Shown in pieces: positions 9,131 through 18,604 of a DNA stretch of 22,500 bases. Location of the stretch: positions 5,001-27,500 of the forward strand of contig NW_026729185.1 in NCBI RefSeq assembly GCF_030272615.1, in the 5' to 3' direction. The position numbers and the translations under genes are program-made. Origin of the DNA: Cryptomeria japonica (lineage: Eukaryota; Streptophyta; Pinopsida; Cupressales; Cupressaceae). The notes under the pieces were generated by a model. The model searched no databases and was not told where the DNA came from. It was given only the letters and a program-made list of their open reading frames with translations. Numbering within the stretch: position 1 is the stretch's first letter; the number at the start of each line of letters is the position of its first letter.

Positions 9131-9264
9131 ATTCTCATACATGCGTAGACTGCAGCAATGATTAGGACATCCACCCCAACTTTTGACTTCTTAAACAAGA
9201 CAGGGTCTTTGAAGTTGGTGCAGTGCACACAACCAGGGGAGTCGACCCATCAAACGCAACACCT

Positions 9265-9288
9265 CCCCTATATAAAGCTATTTGTCCG
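9265..9288 (-). promoter_or_regulatory. Pol I promoter-like element, copy 13 (outermost)
   Basis: TATATAGGGG on the minus strand, predicted start near 9268. It has one extra A in the upstream side (TATATAAAG on the + strand). The hairpin at 9213-9234 reads GTGC-AGT-GCAC where neighbours read GCGC/GCGC, a compensated change. It is the most upstream copy on the minus strand, next to the G-rich tract. Confidence 0.5.
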
Positions 9289-9344
9289 ATTCTCATACGT
9301 GTAGTCTGCAGCAGCGATTAGGACATCGACCCCAACTTCCGAAT

Positions 9345-9530
9345 TCGTTTGCATTGACCGCACCAAAGGTGCACGCCTTGGTGTGCACCCTGGAGTGCAC
9401 TTTGGTGCTCACCTCGGTGCACACTTTGGTGTGCACCTCGGTGTGCACCAAAGGTGCGCACCTTGGAGCGCACCAAAGGTGTACACTTTGGAGCGCACCA
9501 CATAGGGTCTTTGAGAGGTTGGCGCAGTGC
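9345..9530. repeat. GTGCAC/GTGCGC palindrome cluster
   Basis: Short palindromic words built on GGTGCACC, GGTGTGCACC and GGTGCGCACC recur roughly every 12-24 bp, with linkers CTTGG, CTCGG and AAAGG (for example near 9367, 9383, 9418, 9430, 9442 and 9457). The same vocabulary forms the large satellite at 12541-18660. A final GGGTCTTTGAGAGGTTGGCGCAG remnant near 9506 resembles the start of another promoter unit, but no TATATAGGGG follows it. Confidence 0.75.
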
Positions 9531-9914
9531 GCACACCAAGGTGGGTGTTGAGGTGCGTGCCGAGGTGGGTGGGTGCTAGGGTGCGCTCCATGGTGGGTGC
9601 CAGGGTGGGTGCGTGCTAGGGTGGATTCCAAAGAGGGTCATAGGGTGGGTGCCAAGGTGGGTTGGTGATATAGTGGGTTCAAAGGTGGGTACTAGGGTGG
9701 GTTCCAAGGTGGGTCACAAGTTGGGTGCCAGGATGCGTGGGTGTTAGGTTGGGTGCCAAGGTGGGCTCCTGCGTGGGTGGGTGCTAGGGTGGGTTTCAAG
9801 GTGGACGCGAGGGCGGGTGCCAAGGTGGGTAACAAGTTGGGTGTTAGGATGGGTGAGTGCTAGAGTGGGTGCCAAGGTGGGTGGGTGCTAAGGTGGATGC
9901 CAAGGTGGTTCACA

Positions 9915-9933
9915 GGGTGGGTGGGTTCTAGGG
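9915..9933 (+). other. G-quadruplex motif
   Basis: Four GGG runs with loops T, T and TTCTA, satisfying G3 N1-7 on the + strand. Confidence 0.6.
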
Positions 9934-10032
9934 TGAGTTCCAAGGTGGGTCACAGGTTCAGTGCTAGGGTGGGTGTCAAGGCGGGTGTCGAGGTGCCTGG
10001 GTGCTAGGGTGTGGATGCCAATGTGGGTCATA

Positions 10033-10051
10033 GGGTGGGTACTAGGGTGGG
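10033..10051 (+). other. G-quadruplex motif
   Basis: Four GGG runs with loops T, TACTA and T on the + strand. Confidence 0.6.
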
Positions 10052-10246
10052 CTGCAATGTGGGTGCCAAGGTGGGTAACATGCTCGGTGGGTTCTAAATT
10101 GGGTGCCAGGGTGGGTGTGCACCCACCTTGCCCGAGGTGGGTGCCAAGGTGCCAGTGTGGGTGGGTGCTAAGGTGGATGCCAAGGTGGGTGAGAAGGTGG
10201 GTGATAGGTTGAGTGGTAGGATGGGTGGGTGCCAAGATGGGTCACA

Positions 10247-10265
10247 GGGTGGGTGCAAGGGTGGG
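10247..10265 (+). other. G-quadruplex motif
   Basis: Four GGG runs with loops T, TGCAA and T on the + strand. Confidence 0.6.
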
Positions 10266-10718
10266 TAGGTGCTAGGGTTGGTGTCAGGGTGGGTGGGTGC
10301 TAGGTTGGGTTCCAAGGTGGGTGCGAGGGTGAGTGTCAAGGTGGGTCACAGGTTAGGTGCTAGGATGGGTGAGTGCTAGGGTGCAAAGGTGCCAGGGTGG
10401 GTGCTAGGATGGGTCGATGCTAGGGTGAGTGGCAAGGTGGGTCCACAAGTGTCAAGGTGGGTGCCGAGGTGGGTGCCAAGTCGGCGACTGCTATGGTGGA
10501 TGCCAAGGTGGGTCACGGGGTGGGTGCCAAGTTGCTAGGTTGGGTTCCAAGGTGGGTGCCAACGTGGGTGCTAGGGTGCGTGGGTTAAAGGGTGTGTCAC
10601 AACGTGGGTGCCAGGATGGGTGCGCACCCACACTGGCCAAGACGGGTGCGGGTGCAAGGTTGGGTTCCAAGCCCGGTCACAGGCTGGGTGCTAGGATGGG
10701 TGGGTGCCAAGGTGGGCA

Positions 10719-10742
10719 CCAGGGTGGGTGCACCCACCCTGG
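10719..10742. repeat. 24-bp perfect palindrome at the duplication boundary
   Basis: The half-site CCAGGGTGGGTG (10719-10730) is followed directly by its exact reverse complement (10731-10742) with no spacer. Identity with the second copy of the 7.9-kb unit begins at the centre of this palindrome. A shorter relative, TGGGTGCGCACCCA, lies at 10617-10630. Confidence 0.9.
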
Positions 10743-10756
10743 CCAAGGTGGGTCAC

Positions 10757-10788
10757 GGGGTGGGTCCTAGGGTGGGTAACGGGGTGGG
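10757..10788 (+). other. Extended G-quadruplex motif, six G runs
   Basis: Six consecutive runs of three or four G are separated by loops T, TCCTA, T, TAAC and T. This is the longest G-run series I found, just inside the start of unit A. Confidence 0.65.
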
Positions 10789-11159
10789 TACTAAGGTGCG
10801 TGCCAAGGTGGGTCATAGGGTGGGTGCCAAGGTGGGCACCAGGGTGGGTGTGCACCAACCCTAGCCAGGGTAGGTCACGGGGTGGTTGTCGGGGTGGGCG
10901 TCAAGGAGCCAAGGTGGGTGGCAAGTAGCCAAGTTGCGTGCCAAGGTGGGTGTCGGGGTGGGTGCCAAGGATCCAAGGTGGGTGCCAAGGAACCAAGGTG
11001 GGTGTCTGGGTGGGTGCCGAGGTGGGAGCCAGGGTGGGTCCCAAGGTGAGTGCAAAGGTGGGTGCCAGGGTCAAGGTGAGTGCCAATGTGGGTTCCAAGG
11101 TGCCAGGGTCAGGGTGAGTGCCAATGTGGGTTCAAAGGTGCTAAGTTGGGTGCGAGGTT

Positions 11160-11178
11160 GGGTGCGAGGGTGGGTGGG
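11160..11178 (+). other. G-quadruplex motif
   Basis: Four GGG runs with loops TGCGA, T and T. Confidence 0.6.
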
Positions 11179-11249
11179 TGCCAAGGTGTGCTAGGTGGAA
11201 GCCCGGGTGGGTCGGCATCCCATGGGTGTCGAGTTGGGTGCCTGATGGG

Positions 11250-11605
11250 TGCTTCTTGTCAAGTTTTAGTCGTCGGGACTCATTTCGAGCCTTAGAGGTC
11301 GTTTCTTGTCCGGTTGCCCTGTCTTCGACCTGGGAACCCAATTTTGGTCCTCGGGTCCCATTTTTTTTTGTCTCGCATCCCACTTTTGGCCTGTGGCCTT
11401 TTCGGGGTCGATTCTCGTTTTGGGCATCAGAGCATGTTTCTTCTCCTAAAACCCAATATTTGTTTATTAAGTCTCGGAACACATTTTTGTTCTCGTGGAC
11501 CCATCATGGGTCTTGGAACGCATTTGTGGTCCTTGGGTCCCATTTTGCATCCCGAAACTTGTGTTTTGGTGCTTGATCCCTATTTTGGGTGCCCACCTTG
11601 CACCA
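11250..11605. other. AT-richer spacer 5' of 5S gene 1
   Basis: This 350-bp stretch contrasts with both flanks by being T-rich and lower in GC. It contains weak direct repetition of a word like GGTCCTTGGGTCCCATTTTG (near 11349, 11399 and 11531) and a T9 run near 11361-11369. ORFs of 113-163 aa cross it but run on into GC-rich repeats and look incidental. I recognise no gene or mobile element. Confidence 0.6.
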
Positions 11606-11984
11606 AGTGCGCACCCGGGGCAAACCGAGCGCCTTGGTGCACCGGGGCAAGATCGAGCGTGCACCCGAGGCGCCCCGAACATGCACCAAGGTGCACTCGG
11701 CCCACATGTGAGCGCAGGTCGTTGCGCCCGAGGTGGTGTGTGGGCACCGCGTTGCAGACGGGACACTGCACGCACACGACGCCCCCTCCAGGTGCACGCA
11801 CGTAGGCCGGGCCGGGTGCACACCCGACGCCCTAGCAAGGTGCGCGCACCCGGGCAGGGCTCACACTTGGCGAACGGGGCGCACTTCGCGAGGGAGGGTG
11901 TGCACCTCGACGGGGGTGGGTGGCCGGGGTGGATTCGCACGTGGGTCGCGGTTTGCTAAGTACACACTGCGACAAGCTCATAAC
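11606..11984. other. GC-rich 5' flank of 5S gene 1
   Basis: Dispersed GTGCGC/GTGCAC palindromic words (CACCAAGGTGCAC, GGTGCGCGCACC) are embedded in GC-rich sequence. The last 30 bp before the gene are less GC-rich. C is at -1, as is usual for plant 5S genes. The -28 region reads TAAGTACA, only weakly TATA-like compared with the TATA-type element of angiosperm 5S promoters. No other gene is seen. Confidence 0.6.
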
Positions 11985-12102
11985 GGGTGCGATCATACCA
12001 GCATTAGTGCACCGGATCCCATCAGAACTCCGCAGTTAAGCGCGCTTGGGCCGGAGTAGTACTGGGATGGGTGACCTCCCGGGAAGTCCCGGTGTTGCAC
12101 CC
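11985..12102 (+). rRNA. 5S ribosomal RNA gene, copy 1
   Basis: This is a full-length 5S rRNA gene, the small RNA of the large ribosomal subunit, transcribed by RNA polymerase III. The 5' end GGGTGC pairs with the 3' end GCACCC to form helix I. The diagnostic internal words are all present in order: GGATCCCATCAGAACTCC, the box A-like AGTTAAGCGCGCTTGGGC (about gene positions 51-68), the intermediate element GGAGTAGTAC, and the box C-like GGATGGGTGACCTCCC. Length is 118 bp, within the usual 118-121. The TGGGCCGGAGTAGTACTGGGATGGG stretch is GC-richer than in most angiosperms, as in gymnosperm 5S. It lies on the strand opposite to the Pol I-like promoters. Gene position 19 is A here and G in copy 2. 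Confidence 0.97.
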
Positions 12103-12108
12103 TTTTTT
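12103..12108 (+). terminator. Pol III terminator of 5S gene 1
   Basis: A run of six T begins immediately after the helix I 3' strand, the standard Pol III stop. A second TTTTT run follows at about 12111-12115. Confidence 0.9.
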
Positions 12109-12540
12109 AGTTTTTCGCCGGGCGTCGCAATGCTATTTGAATAAACCTTTTGCCCGTTTGCGTTCTCGTCGGGGCCGGGCCGGGCCGGGGTGCGCTGCCC
12201 GCACTACCGCGCGCGCGGGGGCGACACCGAGCGCGCACCCGAGGCACCCCGAGCACACAGGCCACGGTGCAACCCGGGCGTTGTGCGCGCACCCCGGTGC
12301 GCCCGAGGTGCTGCGCGCGCACCCAGGTGAAATCGGTGTGCACCTCGGCCAGTGCGCGCTCGGTCGAGTCGCGCACGTTGGCCAAGGTGCACGGTGATGT
12401 TTCTTACTCTAAGGTTCCGCACCAGACGCCCGGGACAGGTGAGCGAAGCTGGGCGGGGCCGGGTGCGCGGCCGGGGCAGGTGCACGCAGCTGGAGAGAGC
12501 TTTGGAGCACACTTCGGAGCGCACCAATGATGCGCTCCAT
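12109..12540. other. 3' flank of 5S gene 1
   Basis: A short AT-richer stretch (ATGCTATTTGAATAAACC) is followed by very GC-rich sequence with GGGCCGGGCCGGGCCGGGG and many GTGCGCGCACC-type words. The final part, from about 12495 (TTTGGAGCACACTTCGGAGCGC), already belongs to the satellite vocabulary of the next region. ORFs of about 90-126 aa overlap on both strands here without distinguishing features, so I call none. Confidence 0.6.
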
Positions 12541-15500
12541 TCAAAAGTTTCCTGAAAAGGCAAAAAAAGTTGAGATTATAGAATTTCCCACTTGAGAGAT
12601 TGTAAAAAAAAAAAATTTAAAATGAAGGAAACGCGGGTGCCAAGGTGTGCGCAGCCCAGCCAAGGTGTGCGCACCAAGGCGCCCACCCTGGCGAAGGTGC
12701 ACGCAAGGTGCGCACCCGAGGCAAACCGGACAATTAACCCAACTTTCGACTTCGCGCGCACCTTGGAGCGCACTTCGGAGCGCTCCTTGGTGCGCACCAA
12801 TCTTGGGCACCTCGGAGTGCACCATGGCGCCCACCAAGGTGCGCACCCGGGGCAAACCGAGCTCCGACTTCGTGCGCACCTTGGAGCGCACGAAAGGTGC
12901 GCACCATGGCGCCCACCAAGGTGCGCAGCCCAGCCAAGGCGTGCGCATCAAGGTGCGCACCCTGGCGAAGGTGCGCACCCGGGGCAAACCGAGCTCCGAC
13001 TTCGTGCGCACCTTGGAGCGCACAAAGGGTGCGCAACCCAGCCAAGGTGTGCGCACCCCGGTCAAACCGAGCTCCGAATCGTGCGCACCAGAGGTGCACG
13101 CCATCGTGCGCACCTTGGAGCACACTTCGGAGCCCTCCTTGGTGCGCGCCGATGTTGCGCACCTCGGAGCGCACCCGGGGAAAACAATGCAATTAACCCG
13201 ACTTTCGACTTCGTGGGCACCTCGGAGCGCTCTCGGGTTCGCACCTCGGAGCACACCGAGGTGCGCACCTTTGATGCGCTGCCTTCACCAATTTCCAGAA
13301 AAGGCAAGAAAACATTGAGAAGGTGTGCGCACCGAGGTGCCCACCCTGGCGAAGGTGCACGCGAGGTGCGCACCCGGGGCAAACCGGGCTCCGACTTCGT
13401 GCACGCCGCACCTTGGAGCACACTTCGGAGCGCTCCTTGGTGCGCACCAGGGCGCGCAACCCAGCCGAGGTGCCCACCCCGGCGAAGGTGCACGCGAGGT
13501 GCGCACCCGGGGCAAACCGGGCTCCGACTTCGTGCACGCCATGGTGCCCACCGCGGCGAAGGTGCACGCGAGGTGCGCACCCGGGGCAAACCGGGCTCCG
13601 ACTTCGTGCACGCCGCACCTTGGAGCACACTTCGGAGCGCTCCTTGGTGCGCACCATGGTGCCCACCAGGGCGCGCAACCCCGCCGAAGGTGCACGCGAG
13701 GTGCGCACCCGGGGCAAACCGGGCTCCGACTTCGTGCACGCCGCACCTTGGAGCACACTTCGGAGCGCTCCTTGGTGCGCACCATGGTGCCCACCAGGGC
13801 GCGCAACCCCGCCGAAGGTGCACGCGAGGTGCGCACCCGGGGCAAACCGGGCTCCGACTTCGTGCACGCCATGGTGCGCACCGCGGCGAAGGTGCGCACC
13901 CGGGGCAAACCGGGCTCCGACTTCGTGCACGCCGCACCTTGGAGCACACTTCGGAGCGCTCCTTGGTGCGCACCAGGGCGCGCAACCCAGCCGAGGTGCC
14001 CACCCCGGCGAAGGTGCACGCGAGGTGCGTACCCGGGGCAAACCGGGCTCCGACTTCGTGCACGCCGCACCTTGGAGCACACTTCGGAGCGCTCCTTGGT
14101 GCGCACCATGGTGCCCACCAGGCCGCGCAACCCAGCCAAGGTGTGCGCACCAAGGTGCACGCGAGGTGCGCACCCGGGGCAAACCGGGGTCCGACTTCGT
14201 GCACGCCGCACCTTGGAGCACACATCGGGGCGCTCCCGGGTTCGCACCGGCGTTGCGCACCGTGGTGGGCACCTCGGAGCACACCAAGGTGGGCAGCGAG
14301 GTGCGCACCTTTGATGCGATGCCTTCACTAATTTCCATAAAAGGCAAAAAAAAAACGAGATTTTAAAATTTCCGTTTTGAAAGATAGTGAGAAAAAGGGA
14401 ATGCTGGTGCCATCTTGAGCCCGCCCTGGTGCGCAGCCCAGCCAAGGTGTGCGCACCAAGGTGCCCACCCTGGCGAAGGTGCGCGCCCGGGCAATTAATC
14501 CAACTTCCAACTTCGCGCGCGCCAGGGTGGGAGCGCACCCAACAACCGGGCCTGGGAAGAGCCAATGCGAGAAACCCCACCAAACGCTCTGACAAAAAAA
14601 GAGGGGGCGCTCCAGTAACCCCGCTTCGGAGCGCACCCTGGGCAAACCCAGCCAAGGTGCCCACCCCGGCCAAGGTGCAGGCGAGGTGCGCACCCGGGGC
14701 AAACCGGGCTCCGACAACGTGCACGCCGCACCTTGGAGCACACTTCGTAGCGCTCCCGGGTGCGCACCTCAGAGCACACCAAGGTGGGCAGCGAGGTGCG
14801 CACCTTTGATGCGCTGCCTTCACTAATTTCCAGAAAAGGCAAAAAAAAAAGGAGATTTTAAAATTTCCGTTTTGAAAGATAGTGAAAAAAACGGAACGCG
14901 CGTGCCATCTTGAGCCCGCCCTGGTGCGCAGCCCAGGTAAGGTGCCCACCCTGGCAAAGGTGCGCACCCGGGCAATTAACCCTACTTCCGACTTCGTGCG
15001 CGCCAGGGTGGCAACCGGGCCTCGGAAGAGCCAATGCGAGAAACCCCACCAAACGCTCCGACAAAAAAAGAGGCGGCGCTCCAATAACCCCGCTTCGGAG
15101 CGCAGCCGGGGCAAACCCAGCCAAGGTGCCCACCCCGACGAAGGTGCACGCGAGGTGCGCACCCGGGGCAAACCGGGCTCCGACAACGTGCACGCAGCAC
15201 CTTGGAGCACACTTCGAAGCACTCCCGGGTGCCCACCGGCGTTGCGCACCGTGGTGGGCAGCGAGGTGCGCACCTTTGATGCGCTGCCTTCACTAATTTC
15301 CAGAAAAAGGCAAAAAAAAATGAGATTTTAAAATTTCCGTTTTGAAAGATAGTGAAAAAAAAGGAACGCGGGTGCCATCTTGAGCCCGCCCTGGTGCGCA
15401 GCCCAGGCAAGGCATGCGCACCAAGGTGCCCACCCGAGGTGCACACCCGGGGCAAACCGGGCTCCGACTTCGTGCAGGCCGCACCTTGGAGCACACTTCG

Positions 15501-18500
15501 GAGCGCTCCTTGGTGCGCACCATGGTGCCCACCAGGGCGCGCAACCCAGCCAAGGTCTGCACACCAAGGTGCCCACCCCGGCGAAGGTGCACGCGAGGTG
15601 CGCACCCGGGGCAAACCGGGCTCCGACTTCGTGCACGCCATGGTGCCCACCGCGGCGAAGGTGCACGCGAGGTGCGCACCCGGGGCAAACCGGGCTCCGA
15701 CTTCGTGCACGCCGCACCTTGGAGCACACTTCGGAGCGCTCCTTGGTGCGCACCATGGTGCCCACCAGGGCGCGCAACCCAGCCAAGGTGTGCGCACCAA
15801 GGTGCACGCGAGGTGCGCACCCGGGGCAAACCGGGGTCCGACTTCGTGCACGCCGCACCTTGGAGCACACATCGGAGCGCTCCCAGGTTCGCACCAGCGT
15901 TGCGCACCTTTGATGCGCTGCCTTCACTAATTTCAAGAAAAGGCAAAAAAAAACGAGATTTTAAAATTTCCGTTCTGAAAGATAGTGAAAAAAACGGAAC
16001 GCGGGTGCCATCTTGAGCCCTTCCTGGTGCGCAGCCCAGGCAAGTTGTGCGCACCAAGGTGCCCACCCTGGCGGAGGTGCGCGCCCGGGGCAATCCGGGC
16101 TCCGACTTCGTGCACTGCATGGTGCCCACCAAGGCGCGCAACCCAGCCAAGGTGCCCACCGCAGCGAAGGTGCACGCGAGGTGCGCACCCGAGGTGCACA
16201 CCCGGGGCAAACCGGGCTCCGACTTCGTGCACGCCGCACCTTGGAGCACACTTCAGAGCGCTCCTTGGTGCGCACCAGGGCGCGCAACCCAGCCGAGGTG
16301 CCCACCCCGGCGAAGGTGCACGCGAGGTGTGCACCCGGGGCAAACCGGGCTCCGACTTCGTGCACGCCATGGTGCCCACCGCGGCGAAGGTGCGCACCCG
16401 GGGCAAACCGGGCTCCGACTTCGTGCACGCCGCACCTTGGAGCACACTTCGGAGCGCTCCTTGGTGCGCACCATGGTGCCCACCAGGCCGCGCAACCCAG
16501 CCAAGGTGTGCGCACCAAGGTGCACGCGAGGTGCGCACCCGGGGCAAACCGGGGTCCGACTTCGTGCACGCCGCACCTTGGAGCACACATCGGGGCGCTC
16601 CCGGGTTCGCACCGGCGTTGCGCACCGTGGTGGGCACCTCGGAGCACACCAAGGTGGGCAGCGAGGTGCGCACCTTTGATGCGATGCCTTCACTAATTTC
16701 CATAAAAGGCAAAAAAAAAACGAGATTTTAAAATTTCCGTTTTGAAAGATAGTGAGAAAAAGGGAATGCTGGTGCCATCTTGAGCCCGCCCTGGTGCGCA
16801 GCCCAGCCAAGGTTTGCGCACCAAGGTGCCCACCCTGGCGAAGGTGCGCGCCCGGGCAATTAACCCAACTTCCAACTTCGCGCGCGCCAGGGTGGGAGCG
16901 CACCCAACAACCGGGCCTGGGAAGAGCCAATGCGAGAAACCCCACCAAACTCTCTGACAAAAAAAGAGGGGGCGCTCCAGTAACCCCGCTTCGGAGCGCA
17001 CCCTGGGCAAACCCAGCCAAGGTGCCCACCCCGGCCAAGGTGCAGGCGAGGTGCGCACCCGGGGCAAACCGGGCTCCGACAACGTGCACGCCGCACCTTG
17101 GAGCACACTTCGTAGCGCTCCCGGGTGCGCACCTCAGAGCACACCAAGGTGGGCAGCGAGGTGCGCACCTTTGATGCGCTGCCTTCACTAATTTCCAGAA
17201 AAGGCAAAAAAAAAAGGAGATTTTAAAATTTCCGTTTTGAAAGATAGTGAAAAAAACGGAACGCGCGTGCCATCTTGAGCCCGCCCTGGTGCGCAGCCCA
17301 GGTAAGGTGCCACCCTGGCAAAGGTGCGCACCCGGGCAATTAACCCTACTTCCGACTTCGTGCGCGCCAGGGTGGCAACCGGGCCTCGGAAGAGCCAATG
17401 CGAGAAACCCCACCAAACGCTCCGACAAAAAAAGAGGCGGCGCTCCAATAACCCCGCTTCGGAGCGCAGCCGGGGCAAACCAAGCCAAGGTGCCCACCCC
17501 GACGAAGGTGCACGCGAGGTGCGCACCCGGGGCAAACCGGGCTCCGACAACGTGCACGCAGCACCTTGGAGCACACTTCGAAGCACTCCCGGGTGCCCAC
17601 CGGCGTTGCGCACCGTGGTGGGCAGCGAGGTGCGCACCTTTGATGCGCTGCCTTCACTAATTTCCAGAAAAAGGCAAAAAAAAATGAGATTTTAAAATTT
17701 CCGTTTTGAAAGATAGTGAAAAAAAAGGAACGCGGGTGCCATCTTGAGCCCGCCCTGGTGCGCAGCCCAGGCAAGGCATGCGCACCAAGGTGCCCACCCG
17801 AGGTGCACACCCGGGGCAAACCGGGCTCCGACTTCGTGCAGGCCGCACCTTGGAGCACACTTCGGAGCGCTCCTTGGTGCGCACCATGGTGCCCACCAGG
17901 GCGCACCCGAGGCAAACCGGGCTCCGACTTCGTGCACGCCGCACCTTGGAGCACACATCGGAGCGCTCCCAGGTTCGCACCAGCGTTGCGCACCTTTGAT
18001 GCGCTGCCTTCACTAATTTCCAGAAAAGGCAAAAAAAAACGATATTTTAAAATTTCCGTTCTGAAAGATAGTGAAAAAAACGGAACGCGGGTGCCATCTT
18101 GAGCCCTTCCTGATGCGCAGCCCAGGCAAGTTGTGCGCACCAAGGTGCCCACCCTGGCGGAGGTGCGCGCCCGGGGCAAACCGGGCTCCGACTTCGTGCA
18201 CTGCATGGTGCCCACCAAGGCGCGCAACCCAGCCAAGGTGCCCACCGCAGCGAAGGTGCACGCGAGGTGCGCACCCGAGGTGCACACCCGGGGCAAACCG
18301 GGCTCCGACTTCGTGCACGCCGCACCTTGGAGCACACTTCAGAGCGCTCCTTGGTACGCACCAGGGCGCGCAACCCAGCCAAGGTGCTCACCCCGGCGAA
18401 GGTGCACGCGAGGTGCGCACCCGGGGCAAACCGGGCTCGGACTTCGTGCACGCCGCACCTTGGAGCACACATCGGAGCGCTCCCGGGTTCGCACCAGCAT

Positions 18501-18604
18501 TGCGCACCTTTGATGCGCTGCCTTCACTAATTTCCAGAAAAGGCAAAAAAAAGAAAAAAATGAGATTTTAAAATTTCCGTTTTGAAAGATAGTGAAAAAA
18601 ACGG
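12531..18604. repeat. A-rich block family dividing the satellite
   Basis: A block of about 80-90 bp begins GATGCGCTGCCTTCACTAA and continues TTTCCAGAAAAGGC, an A8-A10 run, GATTTTAAAATTTCC (which contains the palindrome ATTTTAAAAT), GTTTTGAAAGATAGTGA and an A run. It recurs near 14313, 14808, 15280, 15911, 16678, 17173, 17641, 18000 and 18512. A diverged form lies near 12531-12625 and a truncated one near 13273-13320. Spacing ranges from about 360 to 1040 bp. The poly-A runs are on the + strand, so minus-strand transcripts would carry T runs here. Nothing marks it as a retroelement. Confidence 0.9.

Larger units (their letters stand above)
8340..9340 (-). repeat. 157-bp promoter-bearing tandem repeat
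   Basis: Promoter elements start at 8417, 8574, 8731, 8888, 9108 and 9265, giving spacings of 157, 157, 157, 220 and 157 bp. The 220-bp step has an extra 63 bp of GCACCAAAGGTGCACGCCTTGG-type sequence near 8980-9030. Each unit has GGTCTTTGAGGTTGG, a hairpin, AGGGGAGTCGACCCATC, the promoter element, GATTCTCATACATG and TTAGGACATCGACCCCAAC. This is a shorter relative of the 311-bp unit, lacking the TCATCGGACCC words. No gene is seen. Confidence 0.92.
9530..11250 (+). repeat. G-rich degenerate minisatellite (GGTGGGTGCCAA / AGGGTGGGTGCTA)
   Basis: About 1.7 kb is composed of irregular 10-20-bp words such as GGTGGGTGCCAAGG and GTGCTAGGGTGGGT. The + strand is strongly G-rich and T-containing, with few C, so strand asymmetry is pronounced. 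Several stretches meet the four-run G-quadruplex pattern (listed separately). Open frames here on either strand are low-complexity (G/W/V/R/C-rich or T/H/P/L-rich) and are not genes. The tract separates the promoter ladder from the 5S region. Its right half from 10731 is repeated at 18667. Confidence 0.92.

Noticed and set aside
5111-9288. TATATAAG as Pol II TATA boxes on the + strand
   Set aside because: No gene or open frame of any credibility follows these elements on the + strand, and the GGGG side on the minus strand is invariant, as expected for Pol I starts. It remains the main alternative.
9530-11250. Telomere-like repeats
   Set aside because: The tract is G-rich, but its words are GGTGGGTGCCAA and AGGGTGGGTGCTA, with no runs of the plant telomere unit TTTAGGG.
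11250-11605. Transposon or retroelement fragment in the AT-richer spacer
   Set aside because: No terminal repeats, recognisable coding motif or target duplication is visible, and it repeats at 19187 only as part of the 7.9-kb duplication.
14313-14400. A-rich blocks as poly-A tails of SINEs or processed pseudogenes
   Set aside because: The A runs are internal to a conserved 80-90-bp block, no target-site duplication or tRNA/5S/7SL-derived head is visible, and the copies are explained by tandem duplication.
12592-15273. Long ORFs (up to 579-662 aa) on both strands in the satellite
   Set aside because: Several frames on both strands are open together, the predicted proteins are low-complexity repeats of the DNA words (R, A, P, H, G and C-rich), no domain is recognisable, and homologous frames shift with each indel. 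This is what GC-rich stop-poor repeats produce by chance.
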